A DNA stretch of 64,000 nucleotides from Cyanobacteria bacterium UBA2855 (GTDB lineage: Bacteria; Cyanobacteriota; Vampirovibrionia; Gastranaerophilales; Gastranaerophilaceae). The stretch is taken from positions 20,671 through 84,670 of the forward strand of contig DEFJ01000029.1 of NCBI GenBank assembly GCA_002350725.1. Direction: 5' to 3'. Both the position numbers and the translations under genes were made by a program. A model generated the notes under the pieces. The model had not been told where the DNA came from, searched no databases, and saw only the letters and a list, made by a program, of their open reading frames with translations. Each line of letters begins with the position of its first letter. Position 1 is the first letter of the stretch. Positions 34,733-42,636 of this stretch are shown in pieces.

Positions 34733-34759
34733 TCCTCTTTAATATTGAAAACTTTTAAA

Positions 34760-35827
34760 TTACTCCTTAATGTAGGCTGATATTGGTAAACCGGTAGTGT
34801 TTGATTTTTTGGAATGAATGCCGAAAAGGTTTAAAAATCTTTCTTTGCGAGCAACCCAAATTTCTTTGTCAATAATTTTTAGAAGGCGTTTAATAGTATC
34901 GATGCATAAACCTTGAACTGATATCTCGTTATAATTTTTTGTACCATATCTTTCTACTATTTCGGATGTTTTGTAGGCTCTGTATTCAAAGGATAATCTT
35001 TTTTTAGAAAGTTTTAGCTCTTTTATGGCATCTTTATTTTTAGGATTAATACTGTGGCGTAAAATAGCTCTTATATATGCATCTACACGTTTTGAGTTGC
35101 TTAGTCCCTTATAGCTGGCCCCTCCGTAAAACTTTAAAATCCCATCAGGAGTATTAGATGTATTAGGAATGTATGTTGACTGTTGTAGGTTTATATCTTT
35201 TAAACCAAACCTTTCAACCAAATTTTCATGTACAATTATGTATTTGGGTTCTTCATTCGAGGTTTTACTTTTGTGTATTCTTTTTAGAAGTTTACCTAAT
35301 GTTGATTTTTTAAATAGATAATTTTTTATTTTTCTTTTTGTATAATATGTTGAATAATTGTAATCCAAAAAATGATTAAATTCGTGGCAAAATACTTTTA
35401 ATCGATTTAAATCTTTTAAATTTCCTTCATCTTTTAAATATATTGTGCCGCCTTTTAATCCGGGGGCATATGGAAAGAATATTCCTTTGCATTTTACCTC
35501 TGCTTCAATTATATTTTTAGGATAATTTAAAGACTTAAGATAACTCCTAAGTTTGTCTTCTCCGATAATAATATTAAGCTTTTTGTCGGAACAATGGTTC
35601 CAACGCATTTTACTTGCGATTTCCGAATACACACTAATTTTCATGCCCGGACAATATTTTTTCATGCAATAAAACAACAAGTTATCATCAAGCGATTGAC
35701 CTTTACAAGAATCTAAAACTTCTTGTCCCAGTCTGACAGCCAGTTCGGAATTTTGTTTTGTCGTATTATAACCGCATATATTATACAAGCGTGATGCAGT
35801 CAGATTTATCATACTTTGACTCTTCAT
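34760..35827 (-). CDS. Putative zincin-like metallopeptidase of unknown family
   Basis: This 355-residue basic protein lacks a signal peptide and membrane segments. Residues near 145-160 read VFCHEFNHFLDY, an HExxH zinc-binding motif in a helical context. A later SFEYRAYKTSE about 130 residues on could supply a third ligand Glu, as in gluzincins. Around it the protein is Lys/Tyr/Leu-rich with no family I can name. Start at 35827 is chosen for its GGAAGG Shine-Dalgarno. Peptidase activity is inference from one motif. Confidence 0.55.
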   Translation of the reverse strand: MKSQSMINLTASRLYNICGYNTTKQNSELAVRLGQEVLDSCKGQSLDDNLLFYCMKKYCPGMKISVYSEIASKMRWNHCSDKKLNIIIGEDKLRSYLKSLNYPKNIIEAEVKCKGIFFPYAPGLKGGTIYLKDEGNLKDLNRLKVFCHEFNHFLDYNYSTYYTKRKIKNYLFKKSTLGKLLKRIHKSKTSNEEPKYIIVHENLVERFGLKDINLQQSTYIPNTSNTPDGILKFYGGASYKGLSNSKRVDAYIRAILRHSINPKNKDAIKELKLSKKRLSFEYRAYKTSEIVERYGTKNYNEISVQGLCIDTIKRLLKIIDKEIWVARKERFLNLFGIHSKKSNTTGLPISAYIKE

Positions 35828-35921
35828 TGTAATAAACCTTCCACATAAATAAAAGCAAAACACATACAATTTTGCTTTTATTTATGGTTTGTTTAAAAAT
35901 TCTTAATAAACGGCAGAAGAT

Positions 35922-36545
35922 TTATTTAAAACAAAACGGTAAAATTTTTACATTTGATTTTTTAGGTTTGTCTTTATTTGCGTCAGGTAATTCATAGCAT
36001 TTGATGCATCTTGCTTCATACGTTTCATCTCCGCCTATCATAATCAGAGGTGAATTTTTATCGGCAGGCTGCCCATCAATTAATCTTTGCGTTCTTGTAG
36101 CATGTTCGCATCCGCATTTCATGCAAACAGCATGTAATTTATCAACCGTTGTTGCTATGCACATTAATTCAGGCATGCTGCCAAACGGTTCAGCTTTAAA
36201 ATCCAACTCCAAGCCTGTCCCAATAACCTTTTTGCCGTCTGACATTAATTTTGAAATAACTTTTACTATATTTGAATCAAAAAATTGTAATTCATCAATT
36301 GCGACCACTTCATCATCAGGCTTTACTACAGAAAAGATTTGAATTGCATGTTTAACTTTTATTGCATCAAGCCATAATCCGTTGCGAGATTCAATATAGT
36401 CACCTTTTGCTCTTGTATCTATATCCGGAGAAATTACTTTTACTTTTTTCTTAGCGATTATGCAACGTCTAATTCGTCTTAATAGTTCTTCTGTTTTACC
36501 GCAGCTCATAGGACCTGTGATTAATTCAAAACTATACCCTTCCAT
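35922..36545 (-). CDS. tdk: Thymidine kinase (TK1 type)
   Basis: This 207-residue TK1-family enzyme phosphorylates thymidine with ATP in the salvage pathway. The P-loop is ITGPMSCGKTEELL, the Walker B-like motif is VVAIDELQFFD, and the substrate lid region is GTGLELDFKAEPFG. Two Cys pairs (VCMKCGC and ARCIKCYE) form the structural zinc site. I use the ATG at 36545, five bases after GGAGG. The sequence continues past the usual end with a short basic tail. Confidence 0.92.
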   Translation of the reverse strand: MEGYSFELITGPMSCGKTEELLRRIRRCIIAKKKVKVISPDIDTRAKGDYIESRNGLWLDAIKVKHAIQIFSVVKPDDEVVAIDELQFFDSNIVKVISKLMSDGKKVIGTGLELDFKAEPFGSMPELMCIATTVDKLHAVCMKCGCEHATRTQRLIDGQPADKNSPLIMIGGDETYEARCIKCYELPDANKDKPKKSNVKILPFCFK

Positions 36546-36662
36546 TATTCCTCCACATATAAAATACATTTTACAGACATGCTCTATTATAAAACTTCAA
36601 AATATTTTTTCATAATAAGTAACAAAAATGTTACCTTATTTTTGATGAATATTTTCCAAATA

Positions 36663-36691
36663 TTGCCCAAACTCACTAAATTTGCTAAAAT
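36663..36691 (+). promoter_or_regulatory. Promoter of the TrmB-like gene ending six bases before ATG
   Basis: TTGCCC (36663-36668), 17 nt, TAAAAT (36686-36691), six bases, ATG at 36698. Predicted transcription start coincides with the start codon. Confidence 0.6.
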
Positions 36692-36697
36692 CGAAAT

Positions 36698-37516
36698 ATG
36701 GATCAGCTTGTTGAAAAACTAAAAGATATAGGTTTGAATTCATATGAAGCTAAAGTGTATTTGGCTCTTTTGAAAAAATATCCTGCAACGGGTTACGAAG
36801 TTTCAAAACTTGCAGATATTCCTCAAGCAAGGGCATATGATACATTAAAGGCGCTGGAAAATGATTTTGTAGTAATTTCATCTCCGACAAAACCGATTAC
36901 TTATACTCCGATAAAGCCGTCTGAGCTTACGAAACGTTATAGAAGAAAAATTACGAATACACTCGATTATCTTGATAAAAAATTACCTAATGTGAAGGAA
37001 AATTATACCGAACCGGTAATGAATATTGAGGGATTGCATTCAGTTGTTTCGAAAGTTTTAGATGTTATAAAAAACGCAAAAAAAGAACTTTTTATTGCTG
37101 TATGGAGTCAGGATTTCAAATATTTTGAAGCTGAGTTGTTTGAGGCATACAACAGGGGGGTTGAAGTAAAAATTGTCGGTTATGACAGTTTTATGTGTAA
37201 TTTTGGGACAGTATCAAGACATGTTACCGGCAAATATATTATTCCCACACTTGGCGGGAGAATGATTTTTGTGGCATCTGACAATACAGAAGGTGCTTTT
37301 GGTAAAATAGAAACAGGAAGCAAGGCAGAAGAACCTAATGTCGTTTGGACAAAAAATACCGATATCGTATTTTTAATAAAAGCCTTTATTGTTCAAGATA
37401 TGTATATAACAGATATTGCAGAACAGTTCCCGGAACAGTTAAAATATTTCTATGGCGTAGGTTTAAAGAAATTAAAAGACAAAGTTCTTATGGGAACGGA
37501 ATTTTATAGACAATAA
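36698..37516 (+). CDS. TrmB-family transcriptional regulator
   Basis: This 272-residue protein has an N-terminal winged-helix DNA-binding domain (about 1-75: LNSYEAKVYLALLKKYPATGYEVS, then PQARAYDTLKAL) and a C-terminal effector domain of the TrmB type (KKELFIAVWSQDF). TrmB proteins sense sugars and control sugar uptake or glycolysis genes. tpiA, a glycolytic gene, follows 80 nt downstream on the same strand with its own promoter and a dyad, so it is a candidate target. The mRNA is predicted leaderless. Confidence 0.82.
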   Translation: MDQLVEKLKDIGLNSYEAKVYLALLKKYPATGYEVSKLADIPQARAYDTLKALENDFVVISSPTKPITYTPIKPSELTKRYRRKITNTLDYLDKKLPNVKENYTEPVMNIEGLHSVVSKVLDVIKNAKKELFIAVWSQDFKYFEAELFEAYNRGVEVKIVGYDSFMCNFGTVSRHVTGKYIIPTLGGRMIFVASDNTEGAFGKIETGSKAEEPNVVWTKNTDIVFLIKAFIVQDMYITDIAEQFPEQLKYFYGVGLKKLKDKVLMGTEFYRQ

Positions 37517-37529
37517 CCCCTCTATCTCA

Positions 37530-37558
37530 TTGCATGTGAAATTTTTTCAATATATAAT
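37530..37558 (+). promoter_or_regulatory. tpiA promoter with internal dyad
   Basis: TTGCAT (37530-37535), 17 nt, TATAAT (37553-37558). TGAAATTTTTTCA (37537-37549) is a dyad between the boxes, a possible operator. CATGTGA occurs twice around it. Confidence 0.6.
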
Positions 37559-37596
37559 ACATGTGACTTTGTGACTAAAAATAAGGAGAATAAAAC

Positions 37597-38400
37597 ATGT
37601 CAAGAAAACCAATTATCGCAGGAAACTGGAAAATGAACCTTGTAAAATCTGAAGCTAAAGATTTATATGAAGGTATTAAAAATTTTGTAAAAGATTATAC
37701 AGCAGTTGAATTGCCTACAGTTGTAATTGCGCCTGTATTTACTTCTTTAAGTGTTGTTGAATCAATTCCTTGCAGTTGTGGTTGCGGCGGAAACAAAATT
37801 TCTATCGCAGCTCAAAATTGTCACTGGGAATCTTCAGGAGCATACACAGGTGAAATTTCTGTTGAAATGGCAAAAGATGCAGGTTGTGATTATATTATTA
37901 TCGGTCACTCTGAAAGAAGACAATATTTCTCAGAAACTGATGAAATGATAAATAAAAAAGCAAAAGCTATATTAGCAGGCGGATTAATTCCTATTATTTG
38001 CTGTGGTGAATCTTTGGAACAAAGAGAAGCAGGGGAAACTGATTCTTGGATTGCGGGTCAAATAAGAGCAGCTTTATCAGGAATTTCCTCAGAAGATGTT
38101 GCAAAATCAGTTATCGCATACGAACCAATTTGGGCAATCGGTACGGGCAAATCTTGTGATGCTGACGAAGCTAACAGAGTAATCAAAATGATTAGAAGTG
38201 TTGTATCAGAAATTGCAGGTTCTTCTGCTGCTGATTCTATCAGAATTTTGTACGGCGGTTCTGTAAAACCTTCTACAATCGAAGAACAAATGTCAAAATC
38301 TGATATTGATGGTGCATTGATTGGCGGCGCATCATTAAAAGCAGACAGCTTTAATGATATTATTGCAAAAACAATGAAAGTTGCTGTTGCAAGTGTTTAA
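37597..38400 (+). CDS. tpiA: Triosephosphate isomerase
   Basis: This 267-residue enzyme interconverts glyceraldehyde-3-phosphate and dihydroxyacetone phosphate. GNWKMN holds the catalytic Lys, IIGHSERR the catalytic His, AYEPIWAIGTG the catalytic Glu, and LYGGSV the phosphate loop. It is slightly longer than usual. A Cys/Gly-rich insertion (PCSCGCGGNK, near residues 59-68) sits after the second strand and is not typical of the family. A strong Shine-Dalgarno AAGGAG and a terminator frame the gene. Confidence 0.95.
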   Translation: MSRKPIIAGNWKMNLVKSEAKDLYEGIKNFVKDYTAVELPTVVIAPVFTSLSVVESIPCSCGCGGNKISIAAQNCHWESSGAYTGEISVEMAKDAGCDYIIIGHSERRQYFSETDEMINKKAKAILAGGLIPIICCGESLEQREAGETDSWIAGQIRAALSGISSEDVAKSVIAYEPIWAIGTGKSCDADEANRVIKMIRSVVSEIAGSSAADSIRILYGGSVKPSTIEEQMSKSDIDGALIGGASLKADSFNDIIAKTMKVAVASV

Positions 38401-38422
38401 TCGATGTACAAAATAAATTATC

Positions 38423-38451
38423 AAAAACCGAGATATTATATCTCGGTTTTT
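38423..38451 (+). terminator. tpiA terminator
   Basis: AAAAACCGAGATA pairs with TATCTCGGTTTTT, followed by T residues. Confidence 0.85.
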
Positions 38452-38599
38452 TTGTGAATGTAAAACATTAATTTTGCATAAATTTATACCATATATAATA
38501 AAATAAAACACTGAAAAAATAATTACATAAGAAAAATAATATTTTTTAAAATTTGGAAACCTCATAAAAAATTTGTATCACAAAATCAAAGGAGAAAAA

Positions 38600-39100
38600 A
38601 TGACCAATATAGATAAACTAAAAGAAAAATTAACAGCTCAAAGATTAAGAAACGAGATTGATGGAGCTTTCAAATAATATGGAGAAGATTTTTACGATAT
38701 AAATCCTGAAAAATGTGAAAACATTATTGCCGCAAAAACAATAGTGAAAATGCGAAATGGTGAATTAATTAATCATCCTGATGATAAAAGAAAATATAAA
38801 GGTTTAATAGAACATTTAACAAAGAAAAATGTTATAGATGATGATAAATTGAAAAAAGGGACAACAACCGGACAAGCGGCACCGATAAGTAATCCATCCC
38901 CATACAAATATTCAAGTGTACCTAAGCCAAAATCAGAACCGCCAAAAAATTTTTCTGATATTTTAAGACAAAAGTTCAAATCCATAAAATCAGAAAACAA
39001 TCAAAAACTCAGCAGAATATTTAAGTCAAATCAAAATCAAAAGAGCGGTAACGGGCATTGGGTTACAATGAACGGTGCGCACGTGTTTATTGAAGATTAA
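38600..39100 (+). pseudogene. Gene interrupted by one in-frame TAA; C-terminal HWVTMNGAHVFIED motif
   Basis: A GGAG Shine-Dalgarno starts a frame at 38600 that meets TAA at 38675-38677 after 25 codons. The same frame then continues open for 141 codons to 39100 with gene-like composition. A single C-to-T change (CAA to TAA) would explain it. The N-part is helical and charged, the middle is Pro/Lys/Ser-rich, and the end reads GHWVTMNGAHVFIED. I associate that C-terminal motif with phage-related structural proteins, from memory only. No separate Shine-Dalgarno serves the downstream ATG at 38744. Confidence 0.65.
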
Positions 39101-39107
39101 ATAATAT

Positions 39108-39147
39108 CAAAACCCAACCTTCGATTAATATAGAAGGTTGGGTTTTG
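39108..39147. terminator. Bidirectional terminator
   Basis: CAAAACCCAACCTT pairs with AAGGTTGGGTTTTG around a 12-base loop, between the interrupted gene and secF, and serves both strands. Confidence 0.8.
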
Positions 39148-39162
39148 TAAAAAGTATATTTT

Positions 39163-40140
39163 TTATACTGCAGGTTTTGCCTTTGGTGTTTTGTCTTCCC
39201 ATATTGATACGAGTACCGTACAGAAGAATATACTTGACCAGGTTCCGACAACTACACCGACTATCATTGCCAAAACGAAATCTTTTGTGGTTACTCCGCC
39301 AAAGAAATACAAAGCCAACAATGTAATCAATGTGGAGAATGATGTATTAATACTTCTTGTTAGTGTCTGATTAACCGAAGCATTTACGATTTCTCCAAAA
39401 GACATTTTCTTTGAATAATATCTTAAATTTTCTCTTATACGGTCAAAAGTAACTATGGTATCGTTGATTGAAAAACCGATAAGCGTAAGAATAGCTGTGA
39501 TAAACAAGCTGTCAACTTCTACTCCGAAGAATATACCGAGAAGAGCAAAAACTCCGCATACAAACAATGTATCATGTACAAGTCCCAGTATTGCCGCTAA
39601 TGCGTATGTGAATTTGAATCTGATAGTCAAATAAATTACCATACCTAAAATTGCTATAGCTAATGCCATAATAGATTTTTTGAATAATTCATTCCCTAAT
39701 GTCGGACCAACCGATGATACAGACATTAATTCCGCTTTTGGATGGCTTTTCATAATTACATCCGTAATTTTGTTTTCGGTATCAGTATCTTCACTTATAA
39801 ATTTTGTTCTTATAGATACGATATTTTTAATATTAGTGTTGTTATCTTTACTTTCTGCGTTAGCGTGAATAATTTGGATAACAGGATTTTCTATGCCAGC
39901 TTTTTCTAAGCTGCTTCTTAAGCTTGCTAATCCTGTATTTGAAATATCCTCTTGTACACCGTACTGTAAAATTGTACCGCCGGTATAGTCAATACCTACT
40001 TTCAACGGTGAATGATTTTTAATTCCGCCGTATATGAGCCCTAAGACTCCGGGCAGAAGTAATATTGCCGTAACGCAAAGCCATACGAATTTATACTTTA
40101 CGATATTTATTATGTTTCTTGATGTTATCTCATTTGCCAT
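39163..40140 (-). CDS. secF: Protein translocase subunit SecF
   Basis: This 325-residue membrane protein of the SecDF complex uses the proton gradient to pull proteins through SecYEG. It has the first helix (about 18-38), the KVGIDYTGGTILQYG motif, a periplasmic P4-like domain, and five further helices with GFSINDTIVTFDRIRE. The order secD-secF with 19 nt between them is standard. Its terminator lies 16 nt past the stop. Confidence 0.95.
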   Translation of the reverse strand: MANEITSRNIINIVKYKFVWLCVTAILLLPGVLGLIYGGIKNHSPLKVGIDYTGGTILQYGVQEDISNTGLASLRSSLEKAGIENPVIQIIHANAESKDNNTNIKNIVSIRTKFISEDTDTENKITDVIMKSHPKAELMSVSSVGPTLGNELFKKSIMALAIAILGMVIYLTIRFKFTYALAAILGLVHDTLFVCGVFALLGIFFGVEVDSLFITAILTLIGFSINDTIVTFDRIRENLRYYSKKMSFGEIVNASVNQTLTRSINTSFSTLITLLALYFFGGVTTKDFVLAMIVGVVVGTWSSIFFCTVLVSIWEDKTPKAKPAV

Positions 40141-40159
40141 TTTAATTACCTCTTATTCC

Positions 40160-41470
40160 TTAGTCCAAAATACCAAAACGTGCATTTTCGCGTTTTGTTT
40201 CTGTTGCTTGATATCCTTGACCGATTTCGGATGCTTTTAATCCGAACAGTGCAGGATATTTAAGTTCGCCTGCTCCAAATATTAAGTGCATAAAGTTCTT
40301 TGTTATGGTTATTGCACTAAACATTGAGATAATAACACCCATTGCAAGTGTTAATGCGAATCCTCTAACGATACTTGAACCGAAATAATACAAAATTAAA
40401 CAAGCAATAATTGTTGTCATATTTGAGTCGAGAATACTCGTCCAAGCTCTGTCAAAACCTGAATTAATTGCCGTAAATAAATTTCTTCCGGCTCTTAATT
40501 CCTCTTTCATTCTTTCAAAAATCAAAATGTTAGCATCTACCGCCATACCTATTGAAAGGATAAAACCTGCAATACCAGCCAGTGTTAAGGTTACAGGAAT
40601 AGCCTTAAATAATGCAAACAACATTAAACTGTATAATACAAGAGCTATATCGGCGATTAAACCCGGAGCTCTGTATATAAACAACATAAACAGCATTACA
40701 AAGCCTAATCCGACCATACCTGCAAATTTCGATTTTGCGATACTGTCAGCACCTAATGTTGCACCAACTGTATTTTCTTCAACAATCTTAGCCGGAACAG
40801 GCAATGCACCTGCATTTAACAGGTTAACCATTTCTTGAGCTTCTTCTTGTGAAAATCCGCTTTCGCCGCCTCCTGATATGACGCATTTGCCGCCATATAT
40901 TGCTTCATTTACTCTAGGTGCGGATTGCAATTCCCCGTTGAAGAATATTGCCATTTCCTGACCTACAAGATTTTTTGTTAATTCTGCGAATTTCTTAGAG
41001 CCTTCGGCATTAAATTCCAAAGATACAATCCATTGTCCTGCAGAGTCTGTTGTTAAGGTTGATTTTGTCAAATCACGACCTGTTAAATCTGCATCAAGCC
41101 AAATTCTTTCACCGTTTGCTCCAACACCCGGTTTTTTAAACTCTAATTGTGCAGTTTCTCCGATATACGTTTTTGCTTTTTGTAAATCGGTTTCTCCCGG
41201 AATTTCTACCAATAATCTTTTGTCACCAACTCTTTGTACAATAGTTTCTGATACTCCGAGTTTGTTTACACGATTTTCTATTGAAAATTGTAATGTATCC
41301 ATTACTTCGTCTGTAATTTGCGGAATTGCTTTTGTTGTTTGAGCTTCAAGAACAAGCCTTGATCCGCCGGCAAGGTCAAGTCCTAATTTTGTAGGCTTAG
41401 TAACAATAACAAATATAGCTGCTATTGCTATTAAAACTATTGCCCAAAACATGATAATTCTGTTTTTCAC
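40160..41470 (-). CDS. secD: Protein translocase subunit SecD
   Basis: This 436-residue partner of SecF has an N-terminal helix, the LGLDLAGGSRLVLEAQ motif, a periplasmic P1 domain, and a C-terminal six-helix bundle containing GMAVDANILIFERMKEE. It is shorter than E. coli SecD (615 residues) and close to the compact form of many bacteria. It lies 55 nt downstream of dapA on the same strand. Confidence 0.95.
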   Translation of the reverse strand: MKNRIIMFWAIVLIAIAAIFVIVTKPTKLGLDLAGGSRLVLEAQTTKAIPQITDEVMDTLQFSIENRVNKLGVSETIVQRVGDKRLLVEIPGETDLQKAKTYIGETAQLEFKKPGVGANGERIWLDADLTGRDLTKSTLTTDSAGQWIVSLEFNAEGSKKFAELTKNLVGQEMAIFFNGELQSAPRVNEAIYGGKCVISGGGESGFSQEEAQEMVNLLNAGALPVPAKIVEENTVGATLGADSIAKSKFAGMVGLGFVMLFMLFIYRAPGLIADIALVLYSLMLFALFKAIPVTLTLAGIAGFILSIGMAVDANILIFERMKEELRAGRNLFTAINSGFDRAWTSILDSNMTTIIACLILYYFGSSIVRGFALTLAMGVIISMFSAITITKNFMHLIFGAGELKYPALFGLKASEIGQGYQATETKRENARFGILD

Positions 41471-41525
41471 TTTTATTCCCCTTATTAAATGTATTCATTA
41501 TATTTAAGTTTTAGTTTGTATTCGA

Positions 41526-42434
41526 TTATCCCATGGGATTATACGATACGGTATATTTGTCTGTTACTTCAAACAGAGCTTCTTTTTCGTCTGCTGTTAA
41601 TTCTACCAGCGGACGACGAACGTAATCTTCAATTATTCCAAGATGTGCCAATGCAGCTTTTATCGGGCAAGGATTAGGTGCCATGAATAATTTTTTCATT
41701 ATCGGATATAATTTTCTGTGCATATTTAATGCGGCTTTTATATCACCTGTTTTATAGTTTCTAATCATAGATTTCATATCCAGACCTACAATATGAGATG
41801 CAACAGATACAACTCCATATGCGCCCAAAGAAAGCATAGGAAGAGTCAAACTGTCATCGCCCGAATATATCGCAAAATCTTCAGGGCAAAGCATTTTCAT
41901 TTCTGTAATTGCATCCATATCAGCATAACTTTGTTTTATCCCTGTAATATTTGAGTATTTTTCAGCAAGTTTTGCAACGGTTTTAGGTTGCATATTAACG
42001 CCTGTCCTGCCGGGAATATTATAAATAATTATCGGCAAACTTGTAGCTTCAGCGATTGCTGAAAAATGCGCAATCATACCGTCTTGAGAAGGTTTGTTGT
42101 AATATGGAACAACTGATAAAATCCCGTCAACTTCTTCTTTTTCTGCCCATTTTGCAGAACGAATGGCCGTTTCTGTTGAATTTGAACCTGCATTCATAAT
42201 TACTTTAGCTCGGTTGCGGTTTGCACGTTTAATTGTACTAAGGAGTTCAAATTCTTCTTCGTGAGTAAGGGTAGGACCTTCTCCTGTAGTTCCTGCAACC
42301 AAAAGTGCATCAGTACCGTTTTTGACAAGATAATCCGTTAACTCTTCGGCTTTGTTAAAATCAATTTCCCTTTTTGAATTGAATGGGGTTACCATAGCCG
42401 TAATAATTTCACCTGCATCAAATCTGATTGCCAT
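41526..42434 (-). CDS. dapA: 4-hydroxy-tetrahydrodipicolinate synthase
   Basis: This 302-residue TIM-barrel enzyme condenses pyruvate with aspartate semialdehyde, the first committed step to diaminopimelate and lysine. AGTTGEGPTLTHEE and YYNKPSQDG are family motifs. The catalytic Tyr is in YNIPGRTG and the Schiff-base Lys in ITGIKQS. I start at the ATG at 42434 after AGAGG; a longer in-frame start would add 36 hydrophobic residues without family support. It provides the cell-wall precursor pathway of a diderm cell. Confidence 0.93.
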   Translation of the reverse strand: MAIRFDAGEIITAMVTPFNSKREIDFNKAEELTDYLVKNGTDALLVAGTTGEGPTLTHEEEFELLSTIKRANRNRAKVIMNAGSNSTETAIRSAKWAEKEEVDGILSVVPYYNKPSQDGMIAHFSAIAEATSLPIIIYNIPGRTGVNMQPKTVAKLAEKYSNITGIKQSYADMDAITEMKMLCPEDFAIYSGDDSLTLPMLSLGAYGVVSVASHIVGLDMKSMIRNYKTGDIKAALNMHRKLYPIMKKLFMAPNPCPIKAALAHLGIIEDYVRRPLVELTADEKEALFEVTDKYTVSYNPMG

Positions 42435-42577
42435 ATAATTAATACCTCTTTCCCTTATCAACATTATCGGAGTGGAACAGATTATAAAAATTCGTTTATA
42501 TAACCCAAAAATCCAATACCGTACAAAACAATTATACAACAAAAACTAAAAACAAACTCCCAATTATTAATTTTCAT

Positions 42578-42629
42578 TTACATAAAAAAATATTATCCTC
42601 ACAACGTGCCGATAATATTTTTTATGTAA
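42578..42629 (-). terminator. Terminator of the homocitrate-synthase-like gene
   Basis: A long A/T-rich stem (TTACATAAAAAAATATTATC with its complement, one bulge) ends 8 nt before the gene stop on the minus strand. Confidence 0.65.
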
Positions 42630-42636
42630 TTAAAAA

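Noticed and set aside
42608..42615. GCCGATAA, a sigma-28 -10 match
   Set aside because: It lies in the loop and arm of a terminator stem, with no TAAA element at the right distance and no gene downstream on that strand.
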